In this document: positions 27,178 to 35,731 of the stretch, piece after piece
Layout: the number at the start of each line of letters is the position of its first letter
Numbering within the stretch: position 1 is the stretch's first letter
Assembly (NCBI RefSeq): GCF_900109685.1
Contig: NZ_FOBB01000002.1
Coordinates: 1,172,085 to 1,236,084 of the forward strand
DNA: 64,000 bases
DNA from: Chitinophaga rupis
GTDB lineage: Bacteria > Bacteroidota > Bacteroidia > Chitinophagales > Chitinophagaceae
Direction of reading: 5' to 3'
The notes under the pieces: generated by a model
The model's input: the letters and a program-made list of their open reading frames with translations, nothing else
What the model was told of the DNA's origin: nothing
Database searches by the model: none
Translations under genes and position numbers: made by a program

Positions 27178-28267
27178 ATGACAGCAGAGCAACTTAAAGC
27201 TATGAGGGACCGTCTCCACGTCCTGGGAGGTTTTCTTTAACGTCCAGGACCGCATAGCCAAAATAGAAAACGACAAACAGCTTACCCTGGCGCCCGGCTT
27301 TTGGGACGACAATGCCCGGGCAACTTCCATTCTCAAAGAAATTAAGGTCAATAAATTCTGGGTAGATCTTTATGACAAGGTGCAAACCGCCATAGAGGAC
27401 AGCAGTGTATTGAATGATTTCCAGAAAGAAGGGGAGGCCAAAGAAGAAGAAGTACAGGATGCCTATCAGAAGGCCCTTGCTGACCTGGATGAGCTGGAAT
27501 TTAAATCCACCCTGAACCAGCCGGAAGATGAGATGCCGGCAGTATTAACCATCAACTCCGGCGCCGGTGGAACCGAAAGCCAGGATTGGGCGGAAATGCT
27601 GTTGCGTATGTACCGTATGTACGGCGAAAAGCAGGGCTGGAAAGTATCTGAAATTGATGTGCAGTACGGCGATGGCGCCGGCATTAAATCTGCCACCCTG
27701 GAGTTTGACGGGGACTTTGCTTACGGACAGCTGAAAGCAGAAAGCGGCGTGCACCGGCTGGTGCGCATTTCGCCTTTTGATGCCAATGCCCGCAGGCATA
27801 CTTCCTTTGCATCTGTTTTCGTATATCCGTTGGTGGATGATACGATAGAGATAGCCGTAAACCCTGCTGACCTGGAATGGGAATTTTACCGTTCAGGAGG
27901 TAAGGGTGGTCAGAACGTGAACAAGGTAGAAACAGCCGTACGTTTAAAGCACATACCCTCCGGTATTATTATAGAATGCCAGCAGGCGCGTACACAAGGG
28001 GAGAACCGTGAAAAGGCCCTCACCATGTTAAAGTCACGCCTGTACGAAGAGGAGATACGCAAGCGCGAAGAGATGAAGAACGCCGCCAACGCCAACAAAC
28101 GTAAAATAGAATGGGGATCGCAGATCCGCTCCTATGTATTCCATCCTTATAAAATGATCAAGGACCACCGCACCGATTTTGAGGTTGGTAACGTGCAGCC
28201 GGTTATGGATGGAGAGCTGGGCGGATTTATTAAAGCGTACCTGATGATGGCGAAGGAGGAAGCGTGA
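27178..28267 (+). CDS. prfB: Peptide chain release factor 2 with programmed +1 frameshift
   Basis: The gene starts at ATG 27178, reads 20 codons, meets an in-frame TAA at 27238, and continues in the +1 frame from AAC 27239 to the stop at 28267, giving about 362 residues (E. coli RF2 has 365). The shift site is the classic prfB autoregulatory signal: GGAGG, four T, CTT, stop, C. After it come coiled-coil domain 1 ([13 protein letters not shown]), the decoding domain ([20 protein letters not shown]) and the catalytic [20 protein letters not shown]2 normally reads UGA and UAA. The stop here is UAA, which RF1 also reads, so feedback may be less RF2-specific. Confidence 0.95.
27225..27241 (+). promoter_or_regulatory. 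prfB programmed frameshift site
   Basis: GGGAGG (27225-27230) acts as the internal Shine-Dalgarno, TTTT is the spacer, and CTT TAA C (27235-27241) is the slippery codon plus stop. The layout matches the E. coli prfB site except for TAA in place of TGA. Confidence 0.92.
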
Positions 28268-28271
28268 ATTA

Positions 28272-28421
28272 GTCCATGGTCAATGGTCCATGGTCCATTG
28301 CCTGCTGCGTAGCAATTATACTAAAAGTTAAGGCTATAGTGGATAGTACCCAGCTATAACCTGTTATTGAATTAAAGGTATTACGTTCTATGCAATGGAC
28401 TATGGACCATTGACCATGGAC
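28272..28421. repeat. CCATGG-type repeat, 30-bp inverted pair
   Basis: The left arm 28272-28301 and the reverse complement of 28392-28421 agree at 29 of 30 positions, with a 90-bp spacer. It begins 4 bp after the prfB stop and ends 35 bp before pruA. Confidence 0.9.
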
Positions 28422-28456
28422 CAAGAAACAACAACAACAAACTAAACCTTACTAGG

Positions 28457-30100
28457 ATGCATAACGCCTATTTTCAATTTGCAGCACCCCATAATGAACC
28501 GGTATATAATTATGCACCCGGTTCTCCCGAAAGGGCCGCATTAAAAAAGCAGCTGGCTGCATTCAAAGCCGCACCTGCAGATATTCCCATGTATATTAAC
28601 GGCCAGGAAGTACGTACCGGTAAAACGGTAGCCGTACGCCCGCCGCATGAAATAAAACATAAGCTGGGCCAGTTTCACAGGGGCGATGCCAGCCACGTAC
28701 AATCCGCTATAGACGCAGCTTTGGCCGCACGTACCCAATGGGCTGAAACTCCCTGGGAACAACGCGCATCCATTTTCCTGCGCGCAGCAGAGCTGATTGC
28801 CACTAAGTACCGCTATCATATGAATGGCGCTACCATGCTGGGACAAAGCAAAAATGCTTACCAGGCAGAAATAGACAGCGCCTGTGAGCTCATAGACTTC
28901 CTGCGTTTTAACGTACACTACTTAAGCGAAATATATAAACAGCAACCGGTAAGCTCCGCAGGCGTGCATAACAGAACAGAGTACCGCCCGCTGGAAGGTT
29001 TTGTGCTGGCCGTAACACCGTTCAACTTTACCGCCATTGCGGGTAACCTGCCGTCTGTAGCTGCTATGTGCGGCAATGTGGTGGTTTGGAAGCCTGCAGA
29101 TACGCAGGTATTTGCATCCAGCGTGTTTATGCAGATCTTAATAGAAGCCGGCTTACCTGCCGGTGTTATTAACCTGGTGTATGTGGATGGCCCTGTGTTA
29201 GGAGAAGTATGTTTTAACCACCGTGATTTTGCAGGTATTCACTTCACCGGATCTACCGGTGTGTTCCAGCAAATGTGGAAGACCATCGGCACCAACATTC
29301 ACAAGTACCGCGCTTACCCGCGCATAGTAGGGGAAACCGGTGGTAAGGATTTTGTGCTGGCTCATAAGTCGGCCCTGGTAGATGTGGTGGTAACTGCACT
29401 GGCCCGTGGCGCTTTTGAATACCAGGGACAAAAATGTTCCGCTGCTTCCCGCGCATACCTGCCTTCCAACATTTCAGAAGAAGTGCAGCAAAAGCTGGCC
29501 ACTATGCTGGGCACCATGAAAATGGGCACCGTAGAGGATTTCGGCAACTTCATCAACGCAGTGATCGACGAACGTTCCTTTGATAAGATCGCAGCTTATA
29601 TAGATAATGCAAAGAAAGATCCCAAGGCAAAGATCATTGCCGGCGGCAACTACAACAAAGCAGAAGGTTATTTTATTGAGCCTACTGTGATCGTAACCAC
29701 TGATCCCAAATACAGCACTATGTGCGAGGAGATCTTTGGCCCCGTGTTAACGATCTACACTTACGATGCTGATAAATTTGAAGAAACGTTAACCTTAGTT
29801 GATACTACTTCTGATTATGCGCTCACCGGTTCCATTATTGCGCAGGACCGTTATGCAATAGACCTGGCCACCAAAAAACTGGTGAACAGCGCAGGCAACT
29901 TTTACATTAACGATAAACCTACCGGCGCAGTAGTAGGGCAGCAGCCATTTGGCGGCGCCAGGGCTTCCGGCACCAATGATAAGGCAGGCTCTATGCTAAA
30001 CCTGTACCGCTGGTTAAGCGCCCGCACCATTAAGGAAACTATGGTACCACCTGTAGACTATAAGTACCCTTTTTTACAGAGTGACGGCGCTGGCTCCTGA
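28457..30100 (+). CDS. pruA: L-glutamate gamma-semialdehyde dehydrogenase
   Basis: This 547-residue aldehyde dehydrogenase is of the P5CDH family, which oxidises glutamate semialdehyde to glutamate in proline breakdown. Segments AVTPFNFTAIAGNL, VVWKPADTQ, FTGSTGVFQ, the catalytic Glu293 (VGETGGKD) and catalytic Cys327 (YQGQKCSAASR) are all present, and the ending QQPFGGARASGTNDKAGS is characteristic of this family. No proline dehydrogenase (putA/prodh) gene is nearby. Its 3' end overlaps the convergent PAP2 gene by 62 bp. Confidence 0.96.
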   Translation: MHNAYFQFAAPHNEPVYNYAPGSPERAALKKQLAAFKAAPADIPMYINGQEVRTGKTVAVRPPHEIKHKLGQFHRGDASHVQSAIDAALAARTQWAETPWEQRASIFLRAAELIATKYRYHMNGATMLGQSKNAYQAEIDSACELIDFLRFNVHYLSEIYKQQPVSSAGVHNRTEYRPLEGFVLAVTPFNFTAIAGNLPSVAAMCGNVVVWKPADTQVFASSVFMQILIEAGLPAGVINLVYVDGPVLGEVCFNHRDFAGIHFTGSTGVFQQMWKTIGTNIHKYRAYPRIVGETGGKDFVLAHKSALVDVVVTALARGAFEYQGQKCSAASRAYLPSNISEEVQQKLATMLGTMKMGTVEDFGNFINAVIDERSFDKIAAYIDNAKKDPKAKIIAGGNYNKAEGYFIEPTVIVTTDPKYSTMCEEIFGPVLTIYTYDADKFEETLTLVDTTSDYALTGSIIAQDRYAIDLATKKLVNSAGNFYINDKPTGAVVGQQPFGGARASGTNDKAGSMLNLYRWLSARTIKETMVPPVDYKYPFLQSDGAGS

Positions 30101-30914
30101 TAACAGTCCTGGTTACAAACCAGCCCAGTGAAGCGCCTATCCATACATCGCTGCTCCAGTGGCGGTTCTGATACATGCGTGTAGCGCCGGTTAAGGTAGC
30201 CAGGCCATAGGCAGCCCAGGGCACCCAGGGATAATCTTTTCCATAGATCTCAGCAAATGCAGTAGCCACAGAGGTTACTGTAAGCATATGCCCGGAAGGG
30301 AAGGAGGTGAAACGTTTATCGCCATTAAAGGGAGCGCTGTAGCTGAAAGGATGGTCGGTGGTGGTAGGCCGCTGCCTGCGGATAAAGATCTTGGCCGTAG
30401 TATATAAGGCTGTTGAGATCAGCAGGGATTTAGCCGCCATGAGGGAGGCATGCTCCAGGTTCCGGTTCTTGGATACCACGCCGGTAAGGTACAGCACCCC
30501 AATGAGGTAGGGCGAGTAGGCGTTACCAAAGGGTTCTATCTGGTCTGTAACTTTAGTAAGCCCGCTGGTTTTGTTGCGCTGAATGAATTGTTTGATCTCA
30601 TAATCACCTGCCATCAGCAAACCCGCAGTACCCATTACCACACCAAACTTTGCAAAGTCGCGGCCCTGCCAGTGAAAAGGCCGGCTGGCCGTATAGCCCA
30701 GGTCCTGGATAATACTTTTCAGGTAAGTGCCGTTCACGCGGTAGCGGATAACACTATCCTGGGAAAGGTTGGTAGCAGTATCCAGCTTAGGAGTGTTGCC
30801 AAATGCCGGTAAGCTGTCTTTCGCAACTTTAGTGCTGTCTTTATCCTGTGCCATAAGGCAGCAGGGGGCCAGCAACAGCAGGGCACCGTAAAGAAAATAA
30901 TGGGAAGTACGCAA
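30039..30914 (-). CDS. PAP2-family phosphatase
   Basis: This 291-residue protein has a signal or first membrane segment (YFLYGALLLLAPCCLMAQ). The three PAP2 motifs are present: KIFIRRQRP, SFPSGHMLTV and TRMYQNRHWSSDVWIGA, giving the catalytic His and the Arg/Lys phosphate pocket. The family dephosphorylates phosphatidic acid, undecaprenyl diphosphate or similar lipids at the membrane. The last 20 codons overlap the end of pruA on the opposite strand. A TATATTTG box at 30935-30942 (minus strand) is the likely promoter -7 element. Confidence 0.92.
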   Translation of the reverse strand: MRTSHYFLYGALLLLAPCCLMAQDKDSTKVAKDSLPAFGNTPKLDTATNLSQDSVIRYRVNGTYLKSIIQDLGYTASRPFHWQGRDFAKFGVVMGTAGLLMAGDYEIKQFIQRNKTSGLTKVTDQIEPFGNAYSPYLIGVLYLTGVVSKNRNLEHASLMAAKSLLISTALYTTAKIFIRRQRPTTTDHPFSYSAPFNGDKRFTSFPSGHMLTVTSVATAFAEIYGKDYPWVPWAAYGLATLTGATRMYQNRHWSSDVWIGASLGWFVTRTVIRSQRRHSVKKGTYSLQVVP

Positions 30915-31033
30915 GATGCTATGTTAATTTTGTGCAAATATATATCTGTAACCTATACGTTATACATATTAGCATAAAAGAGCCATCAAAAAACCGGTAA
31001 ATTAGATAACTTGTATTTATTAAATAAGAAGAT

Positions 31034-31723
31034 ATGAAACCACGGCTGGTAGTGCTTTCCGGCGCCGGTATAAGCGCGGAAAGCGGGATCAAGACCTTCC
31101 GGGACAGCAATGGCCTGTGGGAAGAATATGATATTTATGAAGTGGCCTCCCCGCAGGGCTGGCAAAAGAACCCGGCCCTGGTGCTGGAGTTTTACAACCT
31201 GCGCCGTAAAGATATAAGAACTGCGCAGCCCAATGCGGCCCACCTGGGCCTGTCGCAGCTGCAGGATAAATATGATGTACGCATTATAACCCAGAATATT
31301 GACGACCTGCATGAGCGGGCCGGCTCCCGGCATGTGCTGCACCTGCATGGGCAGATCTTCCAGATGCGCAGCGTGCTGGATGAGGAACGCATTTACCCTA
31401 TTACGGAAGATATAAAGCTGGGCGACCTGGCTGCTGACGGCGGACAGCTACGCCCGCACATTGTATGGTTTGGCGAAGCCGTGCCCATGATAGAAGTGGC
31501 CCTGAAAGAAGTGCTGCAGGCAGATATTTTTGTAGTGGTAGGCACCTCCCTGAACGTATACCCGGCAGCAGGGCTGCTGGATTATGTTGGGCCTAATGTA
31601 CCCAAATATGTGATCGATAAAAGTATACCTACAGTAAGCAATATACAGGAGCTGCATTGTATTGAAAAGCCGGCTACAGAAGGGGTAGCGGAGCTGATGA
31701 AGATTTTAGATCCGGGATTTTAG
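31034..31723 (+). CDS. Sirtuin (NAD-dependent protein deacylase), zinc-free type
   Basis: This 229-residue Sir2 protein has the NAD-binding GAGISAESGIKTFRD, TQNIDDLHERAG with the HLHG catalytic His105, VWFGEAVP and GTSLNVYPAAGL. The Tyr-x-x-Arg of EFYNLRRK fits the class III (SIRT5/CobB) signature for succinyl or malonyl lysine. The four zinc-binding cysteines usually found after HLHG are absent; as far as I recall this is usual among Bacteroidota members. It removes acyl groups from lysine using NAD. It is convergent with the effector-like gene at 31752. Confidence 0.93.
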   Translation: MKPRLVVLSGAGISAESGIKTFRDSNGLWEEYDIYEVASPQGWQKNPALVLEFYNLRRKDIRTAQPNAAHLGLSQLQDKYDVRIITQNIDDLHERAGSRHVLHLHGQIFQMRSVLDEERIYPITEDIKLGDLAADGGQLRPHIVWFGEAVPMIEVALKEVLQADIFVVVGTSLNVYPAAGLLDYVGPNVPKYVIDKSIPTVSNIQELHCIEKPATEGVAELMKILDPGF

Positions 31724-31741
31724 ATTTACGATTTTAGATTG
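31706..31741. repeat. TTTTAGATTTACGATTT repeat, single arm
   Basis: GATTTTAGATTTACGATTTT overlaps the sirtuin stop region. It is the same family as 26110-26242, but I find no opposing arm. Confidence 0.7.
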
Positions 31742-31751
31742 GGTGGAGCGG

Positions 31752-33680
31752 TTAGTAATGTGATTTATTAAAAGGCGTTCTTTCAATAAAGTTGATGTCA
31801 TGTTCGCCCTGAGTTACCGTATGGCTTGCCTTGGCTTTAGGAATAGCTGCTGTGGCAGAAGCGGAAAATGATTTGCTGGACGATACCCGTATAACTACAT
31901 CCGGCGTGCTGATCGTTACCCTTCGTCCGGCCTGGGCCTGCAGCCTTTCAGTGATCTTCGCCTTCCAGTTGGTGGTTGTGAAAAAAGTAGCCAGGGAAGG
32001 ATGGCAATGTTCGCATACGGTGTTGGGGTTAGAATACATATCCAGCACCAATGCCACTATGCTAACATTTTTCTTTGCCAGGGAGGCCAGCTGCGTATCA
32101 AATATATCCAGGTGCTTGCTCAGGTACACGATCATGAATTGCTCGCTATGTGCATGGTGGCCATCATCATATTCATCTACGCTGCCTATTTGACCACTGC
32201 TTACCAGCATGGTGGCAATTTTATCGGCTTTATCATGCTTTTCAGTAACAGATGAAGTGGTTTTTCCGCTACCAAAGAAATGGTTTTCACCGGTGGCCAG
32301 CTTTAATTCACCACCTTCCAGGTATACCAGGCTAAAACGGGCGTTAATACCATTCCCGTGCAGGCTTTCCGGCTCATACAATGCGTTATGCAGGCTTTCT
32401 CCTTCCAGGTCTAAAGGATCAGTGGCGCCGGTTGGCAGATAGCTAATATCCATGGTCTTTACCATGGTACGTTCATGGGTAGTGCCTTTGATGCTAAGTG
32501 CAGGCCGCTGCTTCCACTTTACGGCATATTTCTCCTCCAGCAGCTCTGGTCTGTAGGTTTTTAAGCCACTGGCCTTGTCGGCGTTATGTTTTTCCTCTGC
32601 TTCTCTGGCAGTTTCCTGTAAAGCAATGATGCCTTCTGTTTGTTCTGCCAGCAATGTTCTGCTTACGGCAGCACCGCCAATGGTAATTACTAATACACCC
32701 CATTCGTCAAACTGGTCTTTCAATGCCCTTGCTGCGGGGCCATAGTTTTGAAGCGGTTTAATATAAGTTGCTCTTTGTCCATTCACTAATTTGTTGGCGA
32801 TGGCAGCCACATTCATAATGCCGTATGCATAGCCGCCGCCTGCTTTTACCCACCATTTTTTACCCCTCTTGTCGTAGGATAATTTACCCCCAGACACTTT
32901 AGTATCCCATTCAACCTCCGGCGCGGCGATTGCTTTCCCTTTTTTCTCCTCTTTTGTTTCGCCGGTTGACGTGTCTTCTTCTCCCTCTTCTGAGCTATCT
33001 TTTGTTTTCTTTTTTTTAACCTTTGCTTTCTTTTTATGGCGCTCTTTTGCCTGGTCCTTCTTGCGTTTGCTGCTGCTTCGGTTCCTTTTCCTGTTCGGGC
33101 GATCCGTTGTATCGCTTCCACTTTCACTTTCACTGGTTATAGCGGTGACAGTAGCGTTAGTTATTGTGGGAGCATCTTCTTCTTCTTCTTCTTCTTCTGA
33201 AAGCGGTTCCGGTGTTGTAACATTTTCTTTGCGGTCGTCTTCTTCTTCCTCCTCCTCTTTTACACTTTTCAAAAAGATGACCGTCTCCTTATCCCATTCA
33301 CTGGCGCCCGGCTGGCTCAGCCGGGTGACAATTTGCCGCACCTTCTCCGGTGTATATTTTTTCGTGTCCCGCAGGGCTTTAAAGAACAGATCATTATTTT
33401 CCTCTTTAGTACCAGGCACCAGCTCCTCCGGCTTTGAGGGGTCAAAAGAAATATAAACAGCGGTGCGCTGTACAATACCGGGTCCTTTTTGCGAGGCAGC
33501 ACTATGCCTGTTGGCAGCAGCCTGCAATTGTGCCTGCGCCTGTACGCGCGGGCTGTTATTAGCCATTAGCTGGTAAGACCGTAACTCTTTTACATTTGGC
33601 GGCTGTTCAAGCGCCCCGGCAGAAGATCCGTGGGCTGCAGCTTTTGCAGCGGATGGTGGTTCGGTTAAACCGGTTTTCAT
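31752..33680 (-). CDS. Effector-like protein with predicted deaminase domain
   Basis: This is a 642-residue protein. Residues 31-72 (KELRSYQLMANNSPRVQ, then AAANRHSAASQ and IVQR) match the N-terminal signature seen in proteins linked to extracellular contractile injection systems and Tc-like toxins. Residues 141-170 contain two acidic tracts; 194-227 is a long basic tract (RKRNRSSSKRKKDQAKE continuing to KKKKTK) resembling a nuclear-localisation signal. In the C-terminal part, HAHSEQ (His511, Glu513) and CEHC (Cys556, Cys559), separated by about 43 residues with a hydrophobic strand (VSIVALVLDMYS), match the zinc ligands and catalytic Glu of the cytidine/nucleotide deaminase fold. There is no signal peptide. 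No immunity-like gene is adjacent. The deaminase call is a motif-based prediction. Confidence 0.7.
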   Translation of the reverse strand: MKTGLTEPPSAAKAAAHGSSAGALEQPPNVKELRSYQLMANNSPRVQAQAQLQAAANRHSAASQKGPGIVQRTAVYISFDPSKPEELVPGTKEENNDLFFKALRDTKKYTPEKVRQIVTRLSQPGASEWDKETVIFLKSVKEEEEEEDDRKENVTTPEPLSEEEEEEEDAPTITNATVTAITSESESGSDTTDRPNRKRNRSSSKRKKDQAKERHKKKAKVKKKKTKDSSEEGEEDTSTGETKEEKKGKAIAAPEVEWDTKVSGGKLSYDKRGKKWWVKAGGGYAYGIMNVAAIANKLVNGQRATYIKPLQNYGPAARALKDQFDEWGVLVITIGGAAVSRTLLAEQTEGIIALQETAREAEEKHNADKASGLKTYRPELLEEKYAVKWKQRPALSIKGTTHERTMVKTMDISYLPTGATDPLDLEGESLHNALYEPESLHGNGINARFSLVYLEGGELKLATGENHFFGSGKTTSSVTEKHDKADKIATMLVSSGQIGSVDEYDDGHHAHSEQFMIVYLSKHLDIFDTQLASLAKKNVSIVALVLDMYSNPNTVCEHCHPSLATFFTTTNWKAKITERLQAQAGRRVTISTPDVVIRVSSSKSFSASATAAIPKAKASHTVTQGEHDINFIERTPFNKSHY

Positions 33681-33730
33681 GAGGGATTAGGATATGTATA
33701 TGAAAATACAGAATTTTCTATAAATAAAAA

Positions 33731-33750
33731 GTCCCGCCTTCCGGCAGGAC
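33731..33750. terminator. Hairpin downstream of saccharopine dehydrogenase gene
   Basis: GTCCCGCC TTCC GGCAGGAC forms an 8-bp stem with one mismatch. It lies between the saccharopine dehydrogenase stop and the effector gene and is preceded by A-rich sequence, giving a T-run on the minus strand. Confidence 0.7.
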
Positions 33751-33797
33751 TTCATTATCAAACGGAGAGTTCATCATAGGAAAAAAAGACTTTCTAT

Positions 33798-35123
33798 CTA
33801 TTCAAAACTCTCTTCAAAACGGATATCGAATTCTTCGAGTTCTTTTAGTACAGGATTGTAAACTTCGGGCATCGTGGGGATCTGGAGGCCCGTAACGGTG
33901 ATCTTTTCCTGCAGCATTAGCTTAGCCATAATACCCAGGGGGAGCCCCACCGTTTTTGCCATGGCCGTCCGTAAGCTATCTTCGCCCTGCACAATCATAT
34001 AGCTGTGCATCCGTGTGGCCATGTTGCGCCGTTCAAATTCTATCTCATGCATCATCACTATCATATCCTTATCACTGGGCTGCATGATGAGGCGCGCTTC
34101 CATAATGTGCTGCAAGATAGCAGCATTCGTTTGTTCTCCCAAATTTATTACATCGCCATTCAATAATCCCAGGTATTTCAGCTGCCGTATGATCTTGGAT
34201 TTACTGCTTACATTCAGGTACTGCGCCATGTTCTCCTCGTTGCTCAGCTGCTTATCTATTTTCACATGCTGGGTGGCCCATTTGAAATAGGTAAGGTGGT
34301 CTGTTTGCAGCTTGCGGGTATCGTCTGTAAGGCCCAGCTTTATCACTGCGCTCCAGCCTTCGCAAAAATCAGGATAGCGCAGCGTGGCCCGCATAAAGGT
34401 AGGAATATTCTCCAGGTGGTAGGACGACATGTAGGCCAGCGAATCGCGGTTAGGATAATACGCCAGCTTGCCCAGGCCGGGGATCTGTATGGTTTTGGAC
34501 TGATCAAAAAGTTGTTCGTGGCTTAGCTCCTTCACCTTGCCTTTATCGCGGTAGGTAGCGCCTGACTGGCCCGCCAGCACTATGTTACGGGCGTTCCAGG
34601 ATATTTTGTACTGCCAGGCATTGTCGTTGCTTTCCGGGGAAATGAGCCCGCCGCAGTAAGAGCGGAAGGAGTAAATAAGCCCGCCTTTCTTTTCAATGGA
34701 ATGGATCACTTTCATGGCCGACATATGATCAATGCCGGGGTCTAAGCCCATCTCGTACATGAACAGCAGGCCGGCCTGCTCAATCTCTTTTTCCAGCTTG
34801 CGTACTTCCGGATCAATATAGGATGCGGTGAGCAGGTGTTTTTTGAATTGAAGACAGTCGCGGGCTACCAGTATGTGCAGGGCAGGAGGCAGCAGGGAAA
34901 TTACCAGGTCGGCTTCTGCAATCAGCGGTTGGCGTGCATCCTGGTCCTTTACATCAATAGCTGCAGGCGTAACATAATAGGATTTCCCGGTTTTGGCTTT
35001 TATCAACATTAAGTCATGGTCTACTACCGTTACGTGCCATTTCTGCCTGGGTGCATTGTTTACCAAATAATCGATCAGGCAGGTGGCAGACTTTCCGGCG
35101 CCAAACAACAGAATGTTTCTCAT
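33798..35123 (-). CDS. Saccharopine dehydrogenase-family oxidoreductase
   Basis: This 441-residue protein has an N-terminal Rossmann fold (ILLFGAGKSATCLIDYL) and the family segments LLTASYIDPEVRKLEKE and MGLDPGIDHMSAMKVI. This matches saccharopine dehydrogenase (glutamate-forming) and related carboxynorspermidine synthases, which make or break C-N bonds between amino acids with NAD(P). The C-terminal catalytic domain is complete. No lysine-catabolism genes are nearby, so the substrate is uncertain. Confidence 0.9.
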   Translation of the reverse strand: MRNILLFGAGKSATCLIDYLVNNAPRQKWHVTVVDHDLMLIKAKTGKSYYVTPAAIDVKDQDARQPLIAEADLVISLLPPALHILVARDCLQFKKHLLTASYIDPEVRKLEKEIEQAGLLFMYEMGLDPGIDHMSAMKVIHSIEKKGGLIYSFRSYCGGLISPESNDNAWQYKISWNARNIVLAGQSGATYRDKGKVKELSHEQLFDQSKTIQIPGLGKLAYYPNRDSLAYMSSYHLENIPTFMRATLRYPDFCEGWSAVIKLGLTDDTRKLQTDHLTYFKWATQHVKIDKQLSNEENMAQYLNVSSKSKIIRQLKYLGLLNGDVINLGEQTNAAILQHIMEARLIMQPSDKDMIVMMHEIEFERRNMATRMHSYMIVQGEDSLRTAMAKTVGLPLGIMAKLMLQEKITVTGLQIPTMPEVYNPVLKELEEFDIRFEESFE

Positions 35124-35361
35124 AGTTCTTCTTTAAGCTTTATCATGGTTACAGAATCAGGGGAAATAACAGCAGTGATCTTACATATGTTCGGAATTTT
35201 TAGAAGATCCGATTTCAAAGGTGTCTAAATTATTTTTCCCGCGCTGTTTAATATCTGATTATCATATTGTTAAAAACAAATAGTTTGCCAATATTTTTTT
35301 TATTCTATATAGGAATATTTAAATATATTATCAGCTTACTGCATTGGAGATGCGTAGGAGA

Positions 35362-35553
35362 GTCCATGGTCGATGGTCCATAGTCCATGGCATACCCGGC
35401 GAAAAAACGTAGTTCGGATTATGGCAGAATGGCGGTTATGTAATGGATTTTTATAATAAAACAACCTGAAAAAATACACATTCAGAACCTGCATTTTCCG
35501 TGCAAATTTGTTGTTTTGATATAGGCAATGGACCATGGACTATAGACCATCGA
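35362..35553. repeat. CCATGG-type repeat, inverted pair
   Basis: The block TCGATGGTCCATAGTCCATG in the left arm (35362-35391) matches the reverse complement of the right arm (35525-35553) at 20 of 21 positions. Spacer about 130 bp. Confidence 0.85.
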
Positions 35554-35604
35554 ACATTTATGCACAACCTTTCCCACAGCGGCTGAATACCGGCTTAAAA
35601 AGCG

Positions 35605-35612
35605 TATATTTG
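35605..35612 (+). promoter_or_regulatory. -7 box of gyrA promoter
   Basis: TATATTTG is a perfect TAnnTTTG, with a weak -33. A 3-nt-loop hairpin TTTCTG-AAG-CAGAAA follows at about 35622-35636, and the leader runs about 115 nt. Confidence 0.55.
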
Positions 35613-35676
35613 CACCGCTGCTTTCTGAAGCAGAAAAAACTGTAAACCAATAATTAACGATGTACAACTTATGATT

Positions 35677-35702
35677 TTACATAGCGCCATTTTGCCATGT
35701 AA
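35677..35702 (+). promoter_or_regulatory. Small stem-loop just before gyrA start
   Basis: TTACAT (35677-35682) and ATGTAA (35697-35702) can pair around a 14-nt loop about 30 nt before the ATG. It might affect translation; evidence is weak. Confidence 0.3.
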
Positions 35703-35731
35703 GGTCAAACAGTTAAAATCAACATTCTGAT

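Larger units (their letters stand above)
35124..35731. other. 608-bp divergent gap upstream of gyrA
   Basis: The part near 35230-35340 is AT-rich. A CCATGG inverted pair lies at 35362-35553. Closer to gyrA are a -7 box (35605-35612) and two small hairpins. No gene is seen. Confidence 0.5.

Noticed and set aside
33180-33260. CTT trinucleotide tracts in the effector gene as a phase-variation switch
   Set aside because: Loss or gain of trinucleotide units keeps the reading frame, so it can change the acidic tract length but not switch the gene off.
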